A stretch of DNA of 64,000 nucleotides from Cryptomeria japonica (taxonomy: Eukaryota > Streptophyta > Pinopsida > Cupressales > Cupressaceae): positions 236,137,922 through 236,201,921 of the forward strand of contig NC_081406.1 in assembly GCF_030272615.1 (NCBI RefSeq), written 5' to 3'. The translations under genes and the position numbers were made by a program. Under the pieces are notes generated by a model that was not told where the DNA came from, did no database searches, and was given only the letters and a program-made list of their open reading frames with translations. Shown here one piece after another: positions 1 through 10,914 of the stretch (positions within the stretch are counted from its first letter, which is position 1; the number at the start of each line of letters is the position of its first letter).

Positions 1-1314
1 ATTTTGTTCAAGGCCGGTTAGTGCCTTTACCCTATTAAAGGTAGCCCGGTTAAAGGACTTAAGAACATCAATTAAGATGTCACCCGGTTAATGGATTTTT
101 AAAAAGGGACCTGTTAAAGTCCACCCAGTTAAGGGATTTATGTTGTAGTGGTTAGAAAGCAATAGATGGATGATCTGTTATATTAGCTACTGATAGCTTG
201 ATCAGATCTCAATATGCATCACACTCAACCCACACCAGTTGTGTCTTCTTTACACAACACCGATTTTGTTATTACACCTTTGGCTCCTCACTCAGTCGTT
301 GGCCTATCCATCGGTACTGCACTTTGTTGATCCTCTTACCTTCGACTCTCAATTCTGTCGGTTCTCTATACTTCGGCTCTGTACTCTGTCGATCTGCCTC
401 AAACTCACTCTACTATGCTAAAACCTTTTAGCACTTCCCTTCTCTCTGCTCTTCACTTTGGATCGCCTTAAATAATATCTGCTTGTTGCAAATTTCACGA
501 TCAAAAAATTCTGAATAAACTCAAAAATACTTTATACATTTTCTACCGACACTTTCAGGCATTCCCTCAATCAAACCAATCATGGATTTCAGAAGATTTC
601 AAATTCAAAAATCTCCCACTCTTTCTCTGCATGCCTTACAACAATTCTACCAAGTTTTCAATAAATTTTGTCATAGCATCTCCCAAAGATAGTAACTTCT
701 GGGTCATGTTCAGTCAATTAAGTGCACACCAAAAAGTCCACTGGTAATCATGCTTGACTACATCATAACTCAAGTTGACCTTACCAACAAGTGATTTGGC
801 ATAGACACAAGCTCAGCAACTCATCTTTTGCCACCACAATTGAATAACCGATCACCACTCTGAAATTGATGGTGATCACCTGTCTTCCTTCGGTTATACC
901 GATGTACCGATATGACACTGCACTTCTATATTACTGGTTCATCCTTTGATTGCCAGTTTGTTGTGCTAGGAGAAAGTCTCTTCCCCTATTTGCTAGTGTG
1001 ATTCCTGTTTGCATACAACTTCAAGTTTTCTTGCCTGAGTCACGTTTTGTGACTTCATCATCATCAGAGTGACTGATCTTCCTGAATGACAGACTAATTG
1101 GCTTAGTCTATCTTTCCTTGAGCTGATTGAACCTTTGATCATTTGTTACCAATTTTGTTTCCATGTGTTTTTAAGTCATCACTTTTTCTTACTGAAAGAA
1201 CACCACTTCACCAGTTAGTGTCTTCACCGGTAAATGTTGGACATCAATGACAAATCTTAGCACATATATCGGTTCTCTAGATTAACTGGTTTTGTCAATG
1301 CCAACAATCCAACA
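1..1314 (-). mobile_element. LTR fragment, Copia-like (fossil)
   Basis: The right edge, near 1301-1314, reads as an LTR end in minus orientation (TGTTGGATTG...). A tract about 60 bases further in resembles the matching part of the LTR at 54099-54882 (a TTTGTCATTGATG-like phrase). The first 150 bases repeat short GGTTAA-type words, as conifer LTRs often do. No polypurine tract lies to the right, so 1314 is probably the outer 5' edge of an element that runs off the left end of the window. I see no coding region here; the short frames are not convincing. It could instead be a solo LTR. Confidence 0.35.
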
Positions 1315-1723
1315 GATATTAGTTTTTGAGTAAGGGAAAACAATTTTTGATGGGCCCTTGAAACCCATTACAAATAAAATATCATAAGATATACATTAAA
1401 GTGCAACAAAATGCAAAATACAACAAACAAGAAAAGGACAATTGATGAACAAAAAAGGCCAGCAAAATAGAGACAACCAACAACATACAAGACTGACAGA
1501 GAAAGAGCCCAGGTTAGGCAAACTTTTGATGCATCTCAATGGCTTACAACTCTAGTTGCTCCATATTATCAGTCGTCTGCTTGATATCATCAATTTCCTT
1601 ACTTTGGCTTTGCATCTTTCTGGTGCTCGCTCGGGTTCTTCTACCAAGCCATGTCTCCTTATCATCAAGGGTATCTTCCTTCACATCAATGATGCTCATA
1701 GAGGCCTTATCCCCATGGTCATT

Positions 1724-2143
1724 CTAAAGTTTACTTATAAGAGCCTTCATACTAGTAGAGGGGGCTTGAAGGATCTTATGACTTTGCTCACCAATCTTCT
1801 TGAGCATATTCCCAACTCCTTCGAGTCTTTTTTTAGTAGCCCCAGCTCTATTCTCCAAGATTTGGAAGCTATTCCAATGAGCATTAATGATCTCCTCAAC
1901 ATTACTAATACCTTTGCTAAGCTCACTGAGAGATTCGGGGAGGGAGTTAAATTTACCCATGCCAATAGCTTCTAAAGTCTCAATTTTTCTAGCTTCCTGG
2001 GCTTGCTTGGTTTTTATGCTAGTAATTTCCTTTTTCAGCCAGAGGAAAACCTTGTTGAAGCTATATGTGTCATTTTTGATGCAAAGGTCAATATCTAGAT
2101 GATGACCTTCCTCGACCTTGTCTTCAACAAGATCCAAATTCAC
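1724..2143 (-). pseudogene. Coiled-coil ORF of the same fossil element
   Basis: A 139-residue stretch rich in K, E, L and I, with heptad-like spacing over residues 25-130 (for example FLWLKKEITSIKTKQAQEA). It lies downstream of the gag-like ORF on the same strand. The piece at 50530-50820 has the same order: gag-like, linker rich in K/P/T, then coiled coil. It is probably the C-terminal part of the same element protein. There is no known catalytic motif. Confidence 0.4.
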
Positions 2144-2416
2144 CTCAAGACCTACCTCCCTGACATTGGAGCTCTAAGCTTATTTCATGGTCGTGTCCTC
2201 CCCAACCAGACCCTTATCCTTAGATCCAGTCGTGAGAGGCGATCGGTTCTTCGTTGCGACATCCTCATTTTTAGGAGGTTTCCTTTTCTTCTTTTGGCTC
2301 GAGAGGATTTGGACTTTCTCGCTTTAAGTATCCATGTCATCATCAATCTCATTTTCCTCCTCATACCAACTATCATCATCCTCCCCCCTCTACTTCATTT
2401 TGGCCAACCCTTTGTT

Positions 2417-3082
2417 CTATAGCTCATGCCCTGTTTTTAATTTTCTCTTGCTTGACCTAGCAATTTGGGGGTCATCCTCTGCCTCAGCTTCCATGTCATA
2501 GCCATCACCATCCTCATCATCAAAGTCATCCAATTCCTCTCCTGACTCAGAAACCTTGACAATGTTCAGATGGACGGTAGTATTCTTGATATGATTATAC
2601 AAAATCCCCATTAGACCCTCATGCATTGTAGGATTGGTATTGGGGTTGGAAATTGCATCCTTAATCCCAACATTTAGGGCACAAAAAAGATAATATGGAA
2701 TGGAAATTTCCTCTTTATATAAAAAATGGTTAAGAATGACAAAATGATAGTTGTAAACCCTAGTAAATCTCCCATCTAAAGTGATAAATTCCATAATAGA
2801 AAGCAAAACCCTTTGCCGAATTAAATTAATTACCTTTGGCAAGTAGTAAGTACGGATGCCCTTCACCAATCTAGTTTTCTCCTCCTCATCCTTAGGAAAT
2901 TTCTTCACAACAGCATCTGGAATCTTCCTATCCCTATAGAACTTGATGTCATCCATCGGAAGACCTGATGCCTCAGTGATCATGGTTTCAGTCACCTTGA
3001 ACTTCCCGCTGCCAATGGTCAATGTGCCTTTATTCCAACTCTTTTTGAAAATTATTGTAATTTTGGGTCGTTTCTCTTGCAT
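2417..3082 (-). pseudogene. Gag-like / plant-mobile-domain-like protein, fossil element ORF
   Basis: A 221-residue open stretch. The first ~150 residues form a globular, helix-rich domain with a GKFKVTETMITEASGLP phrase near residues 23-39 and a long hydrophobic segment near 85-140. This is the pattern of plant retroelement-associated 'putative transposon protein' or mobile-domain-like families; the assignment is tentative. The last ~45 residues are very acidic (DDFDDEDGDGYD) and end in a basic patch. The region near residues 105-160 resembles the ORF at 51158-51430 (NHF, ISI, NP..HE motifs in the same order). It probably belongs to the element at 1335-3090. No host function is implied. Confidence 0.45.
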
Positions 3083-3090
3083 TCTCTTGT

Positions 3091-4077
3091 ATTATGATAT
3101 TAGTTATGATGTTATGATTATGTTGATTTTTTTATAATGAAGATTTTAAGTAATGACATTCAGATACCCTAGGGATAGATGTTGTGAGTTGTCTTTATTT
3201 CCGCTTGCATAACGAGATTATATGATTATGCTTTTGATAATGTTTATGATGGATACATGTATATCTTGTAATTGAATGTTAAATGTATATGAGTATTTAA
3301 TTGTACAGGTTGTATTAGGAGATGTTAAAAAAAAAAAGATCTCTATTTGCATATTAGATGGTTAGTTTCTCTAGGCTATTTTGGCGGGCATTACATTTAT
3401 TTTATTTTTTTTCTTATTATTGTGCTAGTTTATATTAGCACTTACATCTTATTTCATTGTATGTGTATTTTAATGTAATTTTGTGTTATGTGTCCATTTT
3501 ATTTCTTGTACATGTGGAACTATAATGACTTTATTTGCAATTTCGTTGACCCAGAGTAATAGGCAGAGTTAAATTTTATAGATGTTACAAAAAATAATTG
3601 TAGAGTTACTTATAACCAATTACAAGACATGGAGTTAATTGCAATGATAGATTTTATTTTTTCCAAGTCTATGTGAGTTACTTACAATAACGCAACCTAC
3701 CTTCAACTATAAGAACATGTAATGGAGATAATTTTGGTACTGGAAGATACTTATCACCATTGAAATTTAGTTTTTATAAAGACATAAAAACCAATGAAAT
3801 TTTGTTCTAATTCAAATGTTATCTTTTTTTGAAAACAAAAATAGATAAATGAAATGATTATTATACAAAACAAATAAATAAATTTATATTCACAAAATTA
3901 ATTTGATTATGTTGTGAATCAATTCATTGAATTAATTAGGTATATGAAAATGAGAATCTAATACTAAAAATTATGACCATGATTCAAGTTTTAGATTTAT
4001 GAAAGTACACTTCAAATTTGAACCAAAACTAATTGTATACATAAAATTATATAAGATATTCAAAATGAAGAGACGGG
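3091..4077. other. AT-rich spacer, no gene seen
   Basis: About 1 kb of AT-rich sequence without a convincing reading frame. It ends in a purine-rich GACGGGGGGGAGAG tract at about 4073-4085, where homology to the second terpene synthase block begins. Confidence 0.5.
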
Positions 4078-4752
4078 GGGGAGAGCTTATTTTGTAGTGA
4101 TAACATTAGAACTTAATCAAGAAGATAAAATCCTCAAATAACCACTATTTCTTGATTAGCTTCCAAACAAATAGAGTTAAAAGAAAAGCACAATAGAATA
4201 AGGAAAATTGAACATGAAGAAACATGTAACAAACTATAATGTGCACAAGAAAGTCTAATTATAATCTTTCATAATTTTGAATTAATATGATATTAGATTG
4301 AAACACATGGAATCTTTCCATTTAACTCATTTGAATTTCATGAAATATATCTAAACAACATAACTCAAATTTAAAAATTAATAAAAAAAAGAAAATAAAA
4401 AACTATCAAGTGTCTAAGATTGTATAGAAAAGAAGAATATAATTTCTAATTCAAGTACCTTTTTAAAAATATTAAATGAGCAATTTAAATTTAAATCTAG
4501 TGGTTATAATATAATTACCAATTTTATATACCAATGAATCTAATATAAATAAAATGATAAATAAATTTTGAACACAATGATTCTTGAAATTTTTTTAAAA
4601 GTGGGCATATATCGAATGACATGTTTCCATATATGATATTTCCATAATTTGATTATTTTTACAATTGTTAGACAAAATATTGAATTCTCAATAAAAAAAC
4701 ATGTTAATCATTTTTGGAAATCTCTATTTTCATGAATTTGGAAATAGAATTT

Positions 4753-4832
4753 TACAGTCCTGGTTCAAAGAGCACCGGTGGGAAAGAACCAGGCAAAGAA
4801 AACCTTTGGTCTTGCTCATGCAAAGGACACCA
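4753..4832 (-). mobile_element. LINE 3'-end remnant next to the terpene synthase stop
   Basis: Read on the minus strand, this matches the 3' end of the LINE at 13036-19576: GGTTTTCTT, GGTTCTTTCC and TTTGAACC blocks in the same order at 19466-19510. A longer version with its A-rich tail is kept in copy 2 at 51838-51995. It begins about 30 bases past the terpene synthase stop codon, so it would fall within the 3' UTR. It predates the duplication. Confidence 0.6.
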
Positions 4833-4864
4833 TTATTAATAATATATGTACCCTAATTAAAAAG

Positions 4865-5157
4865 TCAAATAGGAACTGGTTCAATCATGGTTTTGGTTAT
4901 AAGATTCTTTGTCTCAATGACTGAAACACTAAATCCATCTCTTTCTTTGTAGAGAAGTTGGAGACCTTTTGATAAAATGCATGATCCTTGGCAATTATTG
5001 GAACATTATCAATTTTTAAATATTCCCAATTTAATTCTTTGAGTTTTTCATCAATGTAATAATTGAGATACTCTAATGCATCTTCCTCTATAGATCCTGG
5101 ATGGTCTTTCATATAATAGGTTATACATGATATCACTTCTCCATGGTCTGCCTCAGC
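4865..5157 (-). pseudogene. TPS copy 1, exon 10 (last) with 4-base loss
   Basis: Begins [20 protein letters not shown] and runs to [20 protein letters not shown] in frame. A 4-base deletion compared with copy 2 then shifts the frame at about 4977, giving a different tail that stops at 4897. The original frame is still readable to EPVPI and a TGA at 4865-4867. The acceptor is TTGAAG. Confidence 0.85.
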
Positions 5158-5282
5158 CTTCAAAAATAATATCATATTTTTGTAAATTTTCATATATAAT
5201 TCTTTTTAAATCAAACCAATTGATCATCTACGTGAATAAATATGAAAGTTTGAAAGTTAAATTATCTAAACTTATAGCGTAG

Positions 5283-5531
5283 CTTGAAAGTCTTTGTGTC
5301 ACCTCTTAATCTAAGGGTTAAGCACAAGAGCTCATTGAACCTTGATGGATAATCGATTTCTTTAATAACATCATTAGAAATGGGAACATCTAATGAGAGT
5401 ATAGGTTGTAAGGTCACAACACGAGCCCCAAAGCTTACTTTTCCATTCTCTAAATATTCCTCCAAAGATGGTATATAACCCATAGCAAGCCACTCTGCTT
5501 CTTGAAAGTAAGCATCTATGTAAACATCCCA
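5283..5531 (-). pseudogene. TPS copy 1, exon 9, donor site lost
   Basis: Open 249-base exon: WDVYIDAYFQEAEWLAMGYI, PSLEEYLENGKVSFGARV, FNELLCLTLRLRGDTKTFK. It carries the first part of the second metal-binding motif. The base after TTTCAAG should start GT; here 5281-5282 read CT on the minus strand, whereas copy 2 has GTACAC. The 125-base intron would not be removed normally. Confidence 0.85.
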
Positions 5532-5644
5532 CTACATTTAAACAATATTCCAAGTTAATATTAATACTTTAAATTAGTTAAATTTTTAAGAACAATAGAA
5601 AATAATATTCGAAATGAATATTAAATGAAATATCCATAAAAAAA

Positions 5645-6140
5645 TTGGGGATGACCCTGCACTACAATGGTTCTTTTCCGCCTAGTGTTAATGTTGGGTT
5701 CTAAGTTCAATTCTCACTCGAGCTGGTTTGGATGATGATAAATGGGTAATAGAGGATGGATTTGGGAGAATGATCAACGAAAAAAGAAAGGATGGTGGTG
5801 GGTGGGTCAATGGAAGCATGAGATTGATGGAGGGAGCGAGATGCCACATCAATAGTATGGATTGAGAACTAAAAGAGAGGTGTTTAGGTCTCGTATATCA
5901 TAGTTTTTGATTCTTAGAGAACTAGGTAAAGGTTCAAAGAGGAGGAAGGAAGATTGCGGAGGTGAGACGAAGGTAATATAAGAGGAAGCAGGATGTCAGA
6001 TGAGGGAAGAAGGTGAAAAAAACTCACAAGTGTTAATTGGGGAGGTTTTAATGCCTCAACCTAATCTTGGGGATGAGGTCCCCCATTGTGGCCCCACTTT
6101 TTCATAGCTCCAATAAAGAGTGTTTAGCGATCAAAAAAAT
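5645..6140 (+). mobile_element. SINE-like insertion in TPS intron, copy 1
   Basis: The head has a tRNA-promoter look: a B-box-like GTTCAATTC at about 5709 in GGGTTCTAAGTTCAATTCTC, with an A-box-like stretch about 40 bases upstream. It ends in an A-rich stretch (GCGATCAAAAAAAT). The same head is at 52783-52975 in copy 2, so it was there before the duplication. The body matches no family I recognise. Confidence 0.4.
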
Positions 6141-7392
6141 ATATCCATAAAATTTTTTAAAAGATAAAATTTAAATCCCTCCATTGTGTCAAGGAAAAAT
6201 AGTTATTGATATTAGTAAAGAGAATGATATTAATTACATATAGTATTCTATAAAAAATGAAAATATATTAGAGGGTAAAAATAACTATGAATATAATAGT
6301 TAACATTTAATTTTTATTGCCACAAGAATTAAAATCTTTATATTAAAGTGTATCTTATAAACCATAACAAGATAGATATGGGTATTATTTGTTCCACCTT
6401 TCACACTAGGTTTCCTTTGAATGTAGAACAAACAATAACTTAATATTTAAAAACACATTTTCAATTAAATATTAGTTAAAATATATAAAACAAAATCTAC
6501 ACATTATTTTAGTAAGAAATTGAAGAATGAATTTGATAGGTTCTAGGAATAAGTGCATCCAAATTATTTTCAAACAAAACATAAAAATTTATTTTTTAAT
6601 ATAATATTTTGATTATTGGTGCAATTTTCAAACTATGTCAAAGAATTATATTTTGAACATTCTTTACGAAGTTCTGAGTCCTTTTTCCTCCATCCTTTAT
6701 AACTTGACAAGTGATATGAAATAAATATCTCTCGTTCACTTGGGTTTGTAGAATAAATATGTTTTTAATCCATTGTTATCCTTTTTTCTCACCTTATTTA
6801 ATTTCTCTTTCATTGAGAGTTTTTTCTTAATGGCATTCATTTAGGTCATGATAGTTTCCTAGCTTCTTAGATATTGGCATCATTCAAACACCTCATTCGA
6901 AGTTGCCTATATTAATGAAGTTCTCAAACTTGATTTATTTTCTATTTTCTTCATTTAATCTAGTATCAATTTCCTGCCAATCTATTTTATTTGAAGCCTC
7001 AATACCTTGACCTAACTACATGGTTATAATTTCTAGTTTCTCAATAGATGTTCTATTTTGTTTTTAACTCTAGATTGGTATAAATTGAATTATTTTAATG
7101 GAAGTGCTCGATGTTTTATTTTCAGACAAAAATATTTCATGCTTACTTATTTTTATCGTTATAAATAGTGACAAACGAACTAATTGGAACTATAATTTTT
7201 ATGTGCTTAACAAACCTAGTCAATAAACTGAGTGTTTTTTGCACTCTTCGTAAAGTACTACTCAAAGAATGCTACCATCATTTTATGATTAATGGAACCA
7301 CTTGCACAATAATAGTGTTTTATCATCATCTCCTTAGTGGAGGGGTTGGATTGCTTCCTTTTAAGAAATTATTCCAGTAATATGTAAGGCCA

Positions 7393-7490
7393 TATCAAGG
7401 AGTTATTTTTTCTTTATTAACTTACCTAAGAAATATTGTATATCAAGGAGTTATTTTTTCTTTATTAACTTACCTAATAAATATTGTTGT
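7393..7490. repeat. 48-bp tandem duplication, copy 1 only
   Basis: TATCAAGGAGTTATTTTTTC begins at 7393 and again at 7441, and the 48-base units are nearly identical. Copy 2 has a single unit near 53693, so this arose after the block was duplicated. Confidence 0.85.
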
Positions 7491-7939
7491 TTATTGTAGT
7501 ACAATACCCTCAAGATGGCTATGAATTCCCTAACATTCATTTTAAAGTGTCACCCTATTAAATTCTTCATTAGTAGGAGGACTCACCTCTCCCTCCTCCT
7601 AGTGCACTAGCATGTGCCTAGTGATAGGATGGGTGATGTACTCCTTACTTTAGTTGTTTTTCTTTGATTCTAGTTTTTAAACAATTATATTTCGGTAGGT
7701 CATGCATACCTACCAATTTGCTTTCATTGTAAACCTTCTATTATATACACCTATAATTCTAAGATTAATATTTGACACTCATAGAATATCACTAGTCTAC
7801 TACTTAAAAATATTAGGTTAGACTTTAAAAATAAAGAAATAAAAACTTAGAATGGTAAATAATAAAAATATAAGGTTAGGGAGATAAAAAAAAATAAAGG
7901 AAAAAAACTTAGAATGGTAAATAATAAAAATAAAAGGTA

Positions 7940-7944
7940 AGTCC
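7940..7944. other. Empty target site (AGTCC) matching the LTR insertion of copy 2
   Basis: The sequence GGTAAGTCCTAGATC is uninterrupted here. In copy 2 the same sequence is split at AGTCC by the element at 54099-60647, with AGTCC on both sides. Confidence 0.9.
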
Positions 7945-8367
7945 TAGATCACACTAATTGGAAAAGGCCCTCATACTCAATATATGACATCATTTACAAT
8001 ATTTTTTTGGTAACCTAATATAAATAAATAAATAATAAATTTCTAAATTAATATAGAGTTTTAATATCAATAATGATTAACAAGTACAAGAAATGATAAG
8101 AAAAATATTCTCTTTATATAAAATAAAAATAGAGTTCAATAGATCAATAGAATTGAGAGAAGAGTGTTTTTCTACATAAGATATTTTGTAACTTATTTCA
8201 TATTTGAATTGAAGATATACATTTTAAGTTCTCACTTTTTTAAATAGCCTTGAATTTGCATTTCAAATTTTTAAACATAGTGAAGCGATATCTTAATCAT
8301 TTTCTATACACTTTGACTAATAGAATATTAATTATACGTATCAAAAATAAATATTATAAAATCATAC

Positions 8368-8506
8368 AGCTTTACGCACATAGTCAAGTGTGTCTTTGCC
8401 TTGAGATTTTTCAGCCTCTTGAGCCATGTCCCTCACACCCTCATCAAATGCTTTGAATGTCAACTTCATAAATTCGGGAAGTCCTTCCATAGATGCTAAA
8501 TCCCAC
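8368..8506 (-). pseudogene. TPS copy 1, exon 8
   Basis: Encodes WDLASMEGLPEFMKLTFKAF then DEGVRDMAQEAEKSQGKDTL, DYVRKA. It is 139 bases, open, with acceptor GAAAG and donor GTATGA. It is separated from exon 9 by a 2.8-kb intron that in copy 2 has received an LTR element. Confidence 0.85.
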
Positions 8507-8819
8507 CTTTCATAAAGCACAAAATAATATATTAACACAATATCTACATCTATCTTTCTATCAATCAATATATTAATAAATCATAATATTTGTTATATAT
8601 TAATATCAATAGAAATATTTTTAAGAAAGTATCTGATAAATATGGAGAAATAAACCAATTTCTATCTACCCAATATAAATTACAATGTATTATCATCAAT
8701 GTGTTAGTTATTTACATGGAAGCCATGATCCCTACAAAAACAAGTAGATATTTAGCATGAATATGGTTTGATATCTTTATTTATATGATCCCATCTTATG
8801 AATATAAGTAAACAAGTAC

Positions 8820-9036
8820 CTTTTAATTGATTTCTGTGAAGATTTTAAGTTCATCTAAAGTTCCATAAGTGTCATAAATATCATCCAAACAAGTGATAAA
8901 GGTAGCCATCTTTGCAAACCCAATTCTAAAAGTAGAATATTTTGGCTCAATACACACTCCAGCTGCCCAAAAATAAAATTCCACATGGCGATGGTGAGCA
9001 AACTCTAGTTTAGCTAGACCAGACTCTGTCCACCAT
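8820..9036 (-). pseudogene. TPS copy 1, exon 7: DDIYD active-site exon
   Basis: Encodes [40 protein letters not shown] and [21 protein letters not shown] binds the Mg ions that hold the substrate diphosphate. Near the 3' end the codons run FTE-I-N-stop, because this copy has one more base than copy 2, where the same place reads FTEAIKR. The acceptor is TTAG and the donor GTACTT. Confidence 0.9.
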
Positions 9037-9156
9037 CTAAAACACGAACACGTTACTATATCAACTTTTTTTTTTTAACTATTTCAATATAAATTCTATC
9101 ATAAAAAATTTATTCTTCAAACAATTAGAAAATGTTACATAATATGAATTTTTTAC

Positions 9157-9246
9157 CTTGAGAGAATTTGAAGCTCATGGTGTTGAATTGATTGGATCAT
9201 ATTCAAGTCTAGCTTTGCTAGTTCTAAAAGTTTTGAGTTGAAAATA
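9157..9246 (-). pseudogene. TPS copy 1, exon 6
   Basis: Encodes IFNSKLLELAKLDLNMIQ and HHELQILS, the conserved LELAKLDFN..Q..H..EL..LSRWW segment. The acceptor is CTTCTAG and the donor GTAAAA. It is open and in phase with exons 5 and 7. Confidence 0.8.
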
Positions 9247-9419
9247 CTAGAAGAATTTAAAACTTACAATGTCAATATATTTTAAAGATGTTCATGTAAA
9301 CTTAAAACATTCAAATTTTTGTTCGAGTTAACATGAAAAATCTTTAATGTAAATTTTTAAAAAAAAACTAAGTTTTAAAATTAAGAGGAGATGGGTATGT
9401 TAGAGGATATTAAAATTAC

Positions 9420-9517
9420 TTGTTGGTAGTCTTGGTATCTCCATACATGTCAATATATGTCCTTGCTTCTAACCTAGGCACATTAGTGTGCCAATGATAC
9501 TCTAGATTGAATTCTAT
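9420..9517 (-). pseudogene. TPS copy 1, exon 5
   Basis: Encodes [20 protein letters not shown] then [12 protein letters not shown], the conserved W.TN.PRLEAR.YI..YG segment. The acceptor is AACAG and the donor GTAATT. It is open. In copy 2 its end has been lost. Confidence 0.8.
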
Positions 9518-9601
9518 CTGTTACAACACATAAATTAGAATTACAATCAATAAATAGATTCATAGACTTAATATGAAGAGAATATTAATGTGTATGGATA
9601 C

Positions 9602-9816
9602 CTCTTTTGAAATATTAGTATTATTAATATTCGATAGATCTTGTTTTAGATATGCTGTAGAAAAGGATTTGGCATCATCCAAAGCTTGCTCCTTAGGAAA
9701 TGCAATGAGTGAAGCTCGAAATAAATTTAGAATGCTTCTTAACTCCTCCTCATTTGATTGATTGTCTGAGTAAAAAATTTGTCCATCTTTACTTTTGAAT
9801 TGTTGCAACATACCCG
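9602..9816 (-). pseudogene. TPS copy 1, exon 4
   Basis: Open frame with MLQQFKSKDGQIFYSDNQ, LRSILNLFRASLIAFPKEQA and YLKQDLSNINNTNISKEV, the usual helices after the VSS exon. It is 215 bases long, with donor GTATCC and acceptor CATAG. The copy 2 counterpart is 62042-62256. Confidence 0.85.
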
Positions 9817-10217
9817 CTATGACAACAAGTTAGAAACAATTTCATCCTTTGGTAATATAACCTAAAGTATATCTAATATCAATGTTTGATACTTTTAAGA
9901 AAATGAAATTTAGTGTGTTCATATATCCAATTAATAAGATTGGAAGGTTATTATAGATAAGAGTAAGTGTAATAGATGCAGTGCATATTTATCAATCATC
10001 AATAGTCAATCATATTGTATTGAATTTTCTTACAATGAGAAAAAAGTTAACTGATATAATAGATTTATACATTACATATCAATCATCAATCATTTCTTTA
10101 CAATTAAAAAAAAAAGAGGTGTGGATGACTTTTTTCTTCGTTAGAATTTGCTTTCTTAAATGTATCTTGCAAGATAAATGAGTAAATGAGTTCTGATTAA
10201 ATGATTGCAGATATCAC

Positions 10218-10333
10218 CTGAAGAAACGCCATATCTGTGCAGGCGAAGAATTCGAAAACACAGGGCTATGGTGTTGAGATCCACGCAAGAACTCTCTCTA
10301 CCACATCCAATGCCATGGGTATCATTCCAATAT
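10218..10333 (-). pseudogene. TPS copy 1, exon 3
   Basis: Encodes [34 protein letters not shown], matching the family's YW..KGIGWGRES..DLNTTALGFR.LRLHGY.VS. The acceptor is GCAG before ATATTGG; the donor is GTGATA. The frame is open. No counterpart exists in copy 2. Confidence 0.85.
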
Positions 10334-10467
10334 CTGCTATTCAAACAATTCTTGCATATTAGAAATAGACTAAGGCATACAGTGTAAAATATAGTTGCCT
10401 CGGCTCTAACAAAAGAAATAGAGTCAGAAACATGATACTAATCCTGAATCTTAAAAACCAAGCAAAC

Positions 10468-10709
10468 CTGTAAACATAGTCAAGATTTTCTTTAATTTCA
10501 TTCTGAAAATGACGGTCAATTCCAAGGCGTTCTACATCATCCACCATTGAAAGACGTTGATAGAGACGTTGAAAGGCGTTCTACATCATCCACCATTGTA
10601 ATTGATAGAGACGTTGATAGAGACGTTGAAAGACGTTTAGATGAAGGGCATTGAACATGCCCTTTATCTCTTTAATCAGCCTTTCAGCACGTCCACCATA
10701 AGAGGGATC
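10468..10709 (-). pseudogene. TPS copy 1, exon 2 with internal 49-bp duplication
   Basis: Starts after an AG acceptor (GTGCAG) with DPSYGGRAERLIKEIKGMFN, runs into QRLYQRLYQ, then repeats and ends with [15 protein letters not shown] and LDYVYR at a GT donor. The sequence near 10530-10548 recurs 49 bases away at 10579-10597, so the exon is 49 bases too long and out of frame in the middle. Without the repeat it would be about 193 bases. Confidence 0.8.
10530..10625. repeat. Tandem repeat inside TPS exon 2
   Basis: A 49-base unit (from TCTACATCATCCACCATTG) is doubled, and the short word GTTGATAGAGACGTTGA is repeated within and beside it. Replication slippage on the short word could explain the larger duplication. 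Confidence 0.8.
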
Positions 10710-10801
10710 CTGCACAGATCAGAAAACCAATCGAGACTTATAAGACAAAATAGATGAGGACAGTAACTTTTAAGAAACTAAAACACAGTAAAGTAATTTA
10801 C

Positions 10802-10891
10802 ATCATAAGATTTTGAGAGGGATTGTAGGAAATCATCATCCCACAGGTTGGGGTGATGATTGCCAATGCGCCGTGTTAACACTGCGGCGTG
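10802..10891 (-). pseudogene. TPS copy 1, exon 1 (or 2): RR(X8)W motif
   Basis: Encodes [15 protein letters not shown] followed by LQSLSKSYD, the conserved start of mature conifer monoterpene synthases. The donor GTAAAT follows the GAT codon at 10802. In frame, a TAG lies at 10892-10894 and there is no ATG. An ATG at 10908-10910 is out of frame. So either an AG acceptor near 10892 joins an unseen transit-peptide exon, or the start has been lost by a frameshift. Confidence 0.75.
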
Positions 10892-10914
10892 CTATGGTGA
10901 AGCTTGTCATTCAC

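Larger units (their letters stand above)
1335..3090 (-). mobile_element. Decayed retroelement piece with gag-like and coiled-coil ORFs
   Basis: The left end, read on the minus strand, has a 3'-end-like sequence (GGGTTTCAAGGGCCC followed by an A-rich tail). A related end occurs at 26080-26115. Upstream of it on the same strand lie two open stretches, 2417-3082 and 1724-2143, which look like parts of one protein family. A second relative is at 50535-51640. No reverse transcriptase is visible. Whether this is the end of a LINE or of a non-autonomous LTR element cannot be settled from the sequence. It is treated here as a broken fossil. Confidence 0.45.
4078..9958. repeat. Duplicated block, copy 1 (terpene synthase 3' part)
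   Basis: From about 4078 (GAGCTTATTTTGTAGTGATA) to about 9958 (GGTTATTATAGATAAG) this block matches 50200-62398 in the same order and strand, including exons, introns and flanking sequence. Copy 1 has a tandem doubling of a 48-bp unit at 7393-7490 that copy 2 lacks. It also keeps about 0.8 kb (roughly 5840-6680) deleted from copy 2, and it lacks the 6.5-kb LTR element. By eye the copies are roughly 85-92% identical. Confidence 0.9.
4865..10891 (-). pseudogene. Conifer TPS-d1 monoterpene synthase pseudogene, copy 1 (ten exons)
   Basis: Terpene synthases of this type ionise geranyl diphosphate to make monoterpenes in plastids. Ten exons are legible on the minus strand, in order: 10802-10891, 10468-10709, 10218-10333, 9602-9816, 9420-9517, 9157-9246, 8820-9036, 8368-8506, 5283-5531 and 4865-5157. 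They total about 570 codons from RR(X8)W to EPVPI, the normal mature length, and most borders have GT/AG sites. Key motifs are [16 protein letters not shown] and GDTKTFKAE. Four defects are visible: a 49-bp tandem duplication in exon 2 that breaks the frame; one extra base near the end of exon 7 giving a stop after FTE; a CT instead of GT donor after exon 9; and a 4-base loss in exon 10 compared with copy 2. The transit-peptide start was not identified: the frame is closed at 10892-10894. A sesquiterpene synthase is possible but fits GDTKTFKAE less well. Confidence 0.85.

Noticed and set aside
198-431. Open frames at 198-431 and 239-421
   Set aside because: They overlap each other in an LTR fragment and have no recognisable domain; chance openness in T/C-rich sequence.
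10908-10910. ATG as the start of TPS copy 1
   Set aside because: It is out of frame with the RR(X8)W exon, and a TAG closes that frame at 10892-10894; no plastid transit peptide can be read from it.
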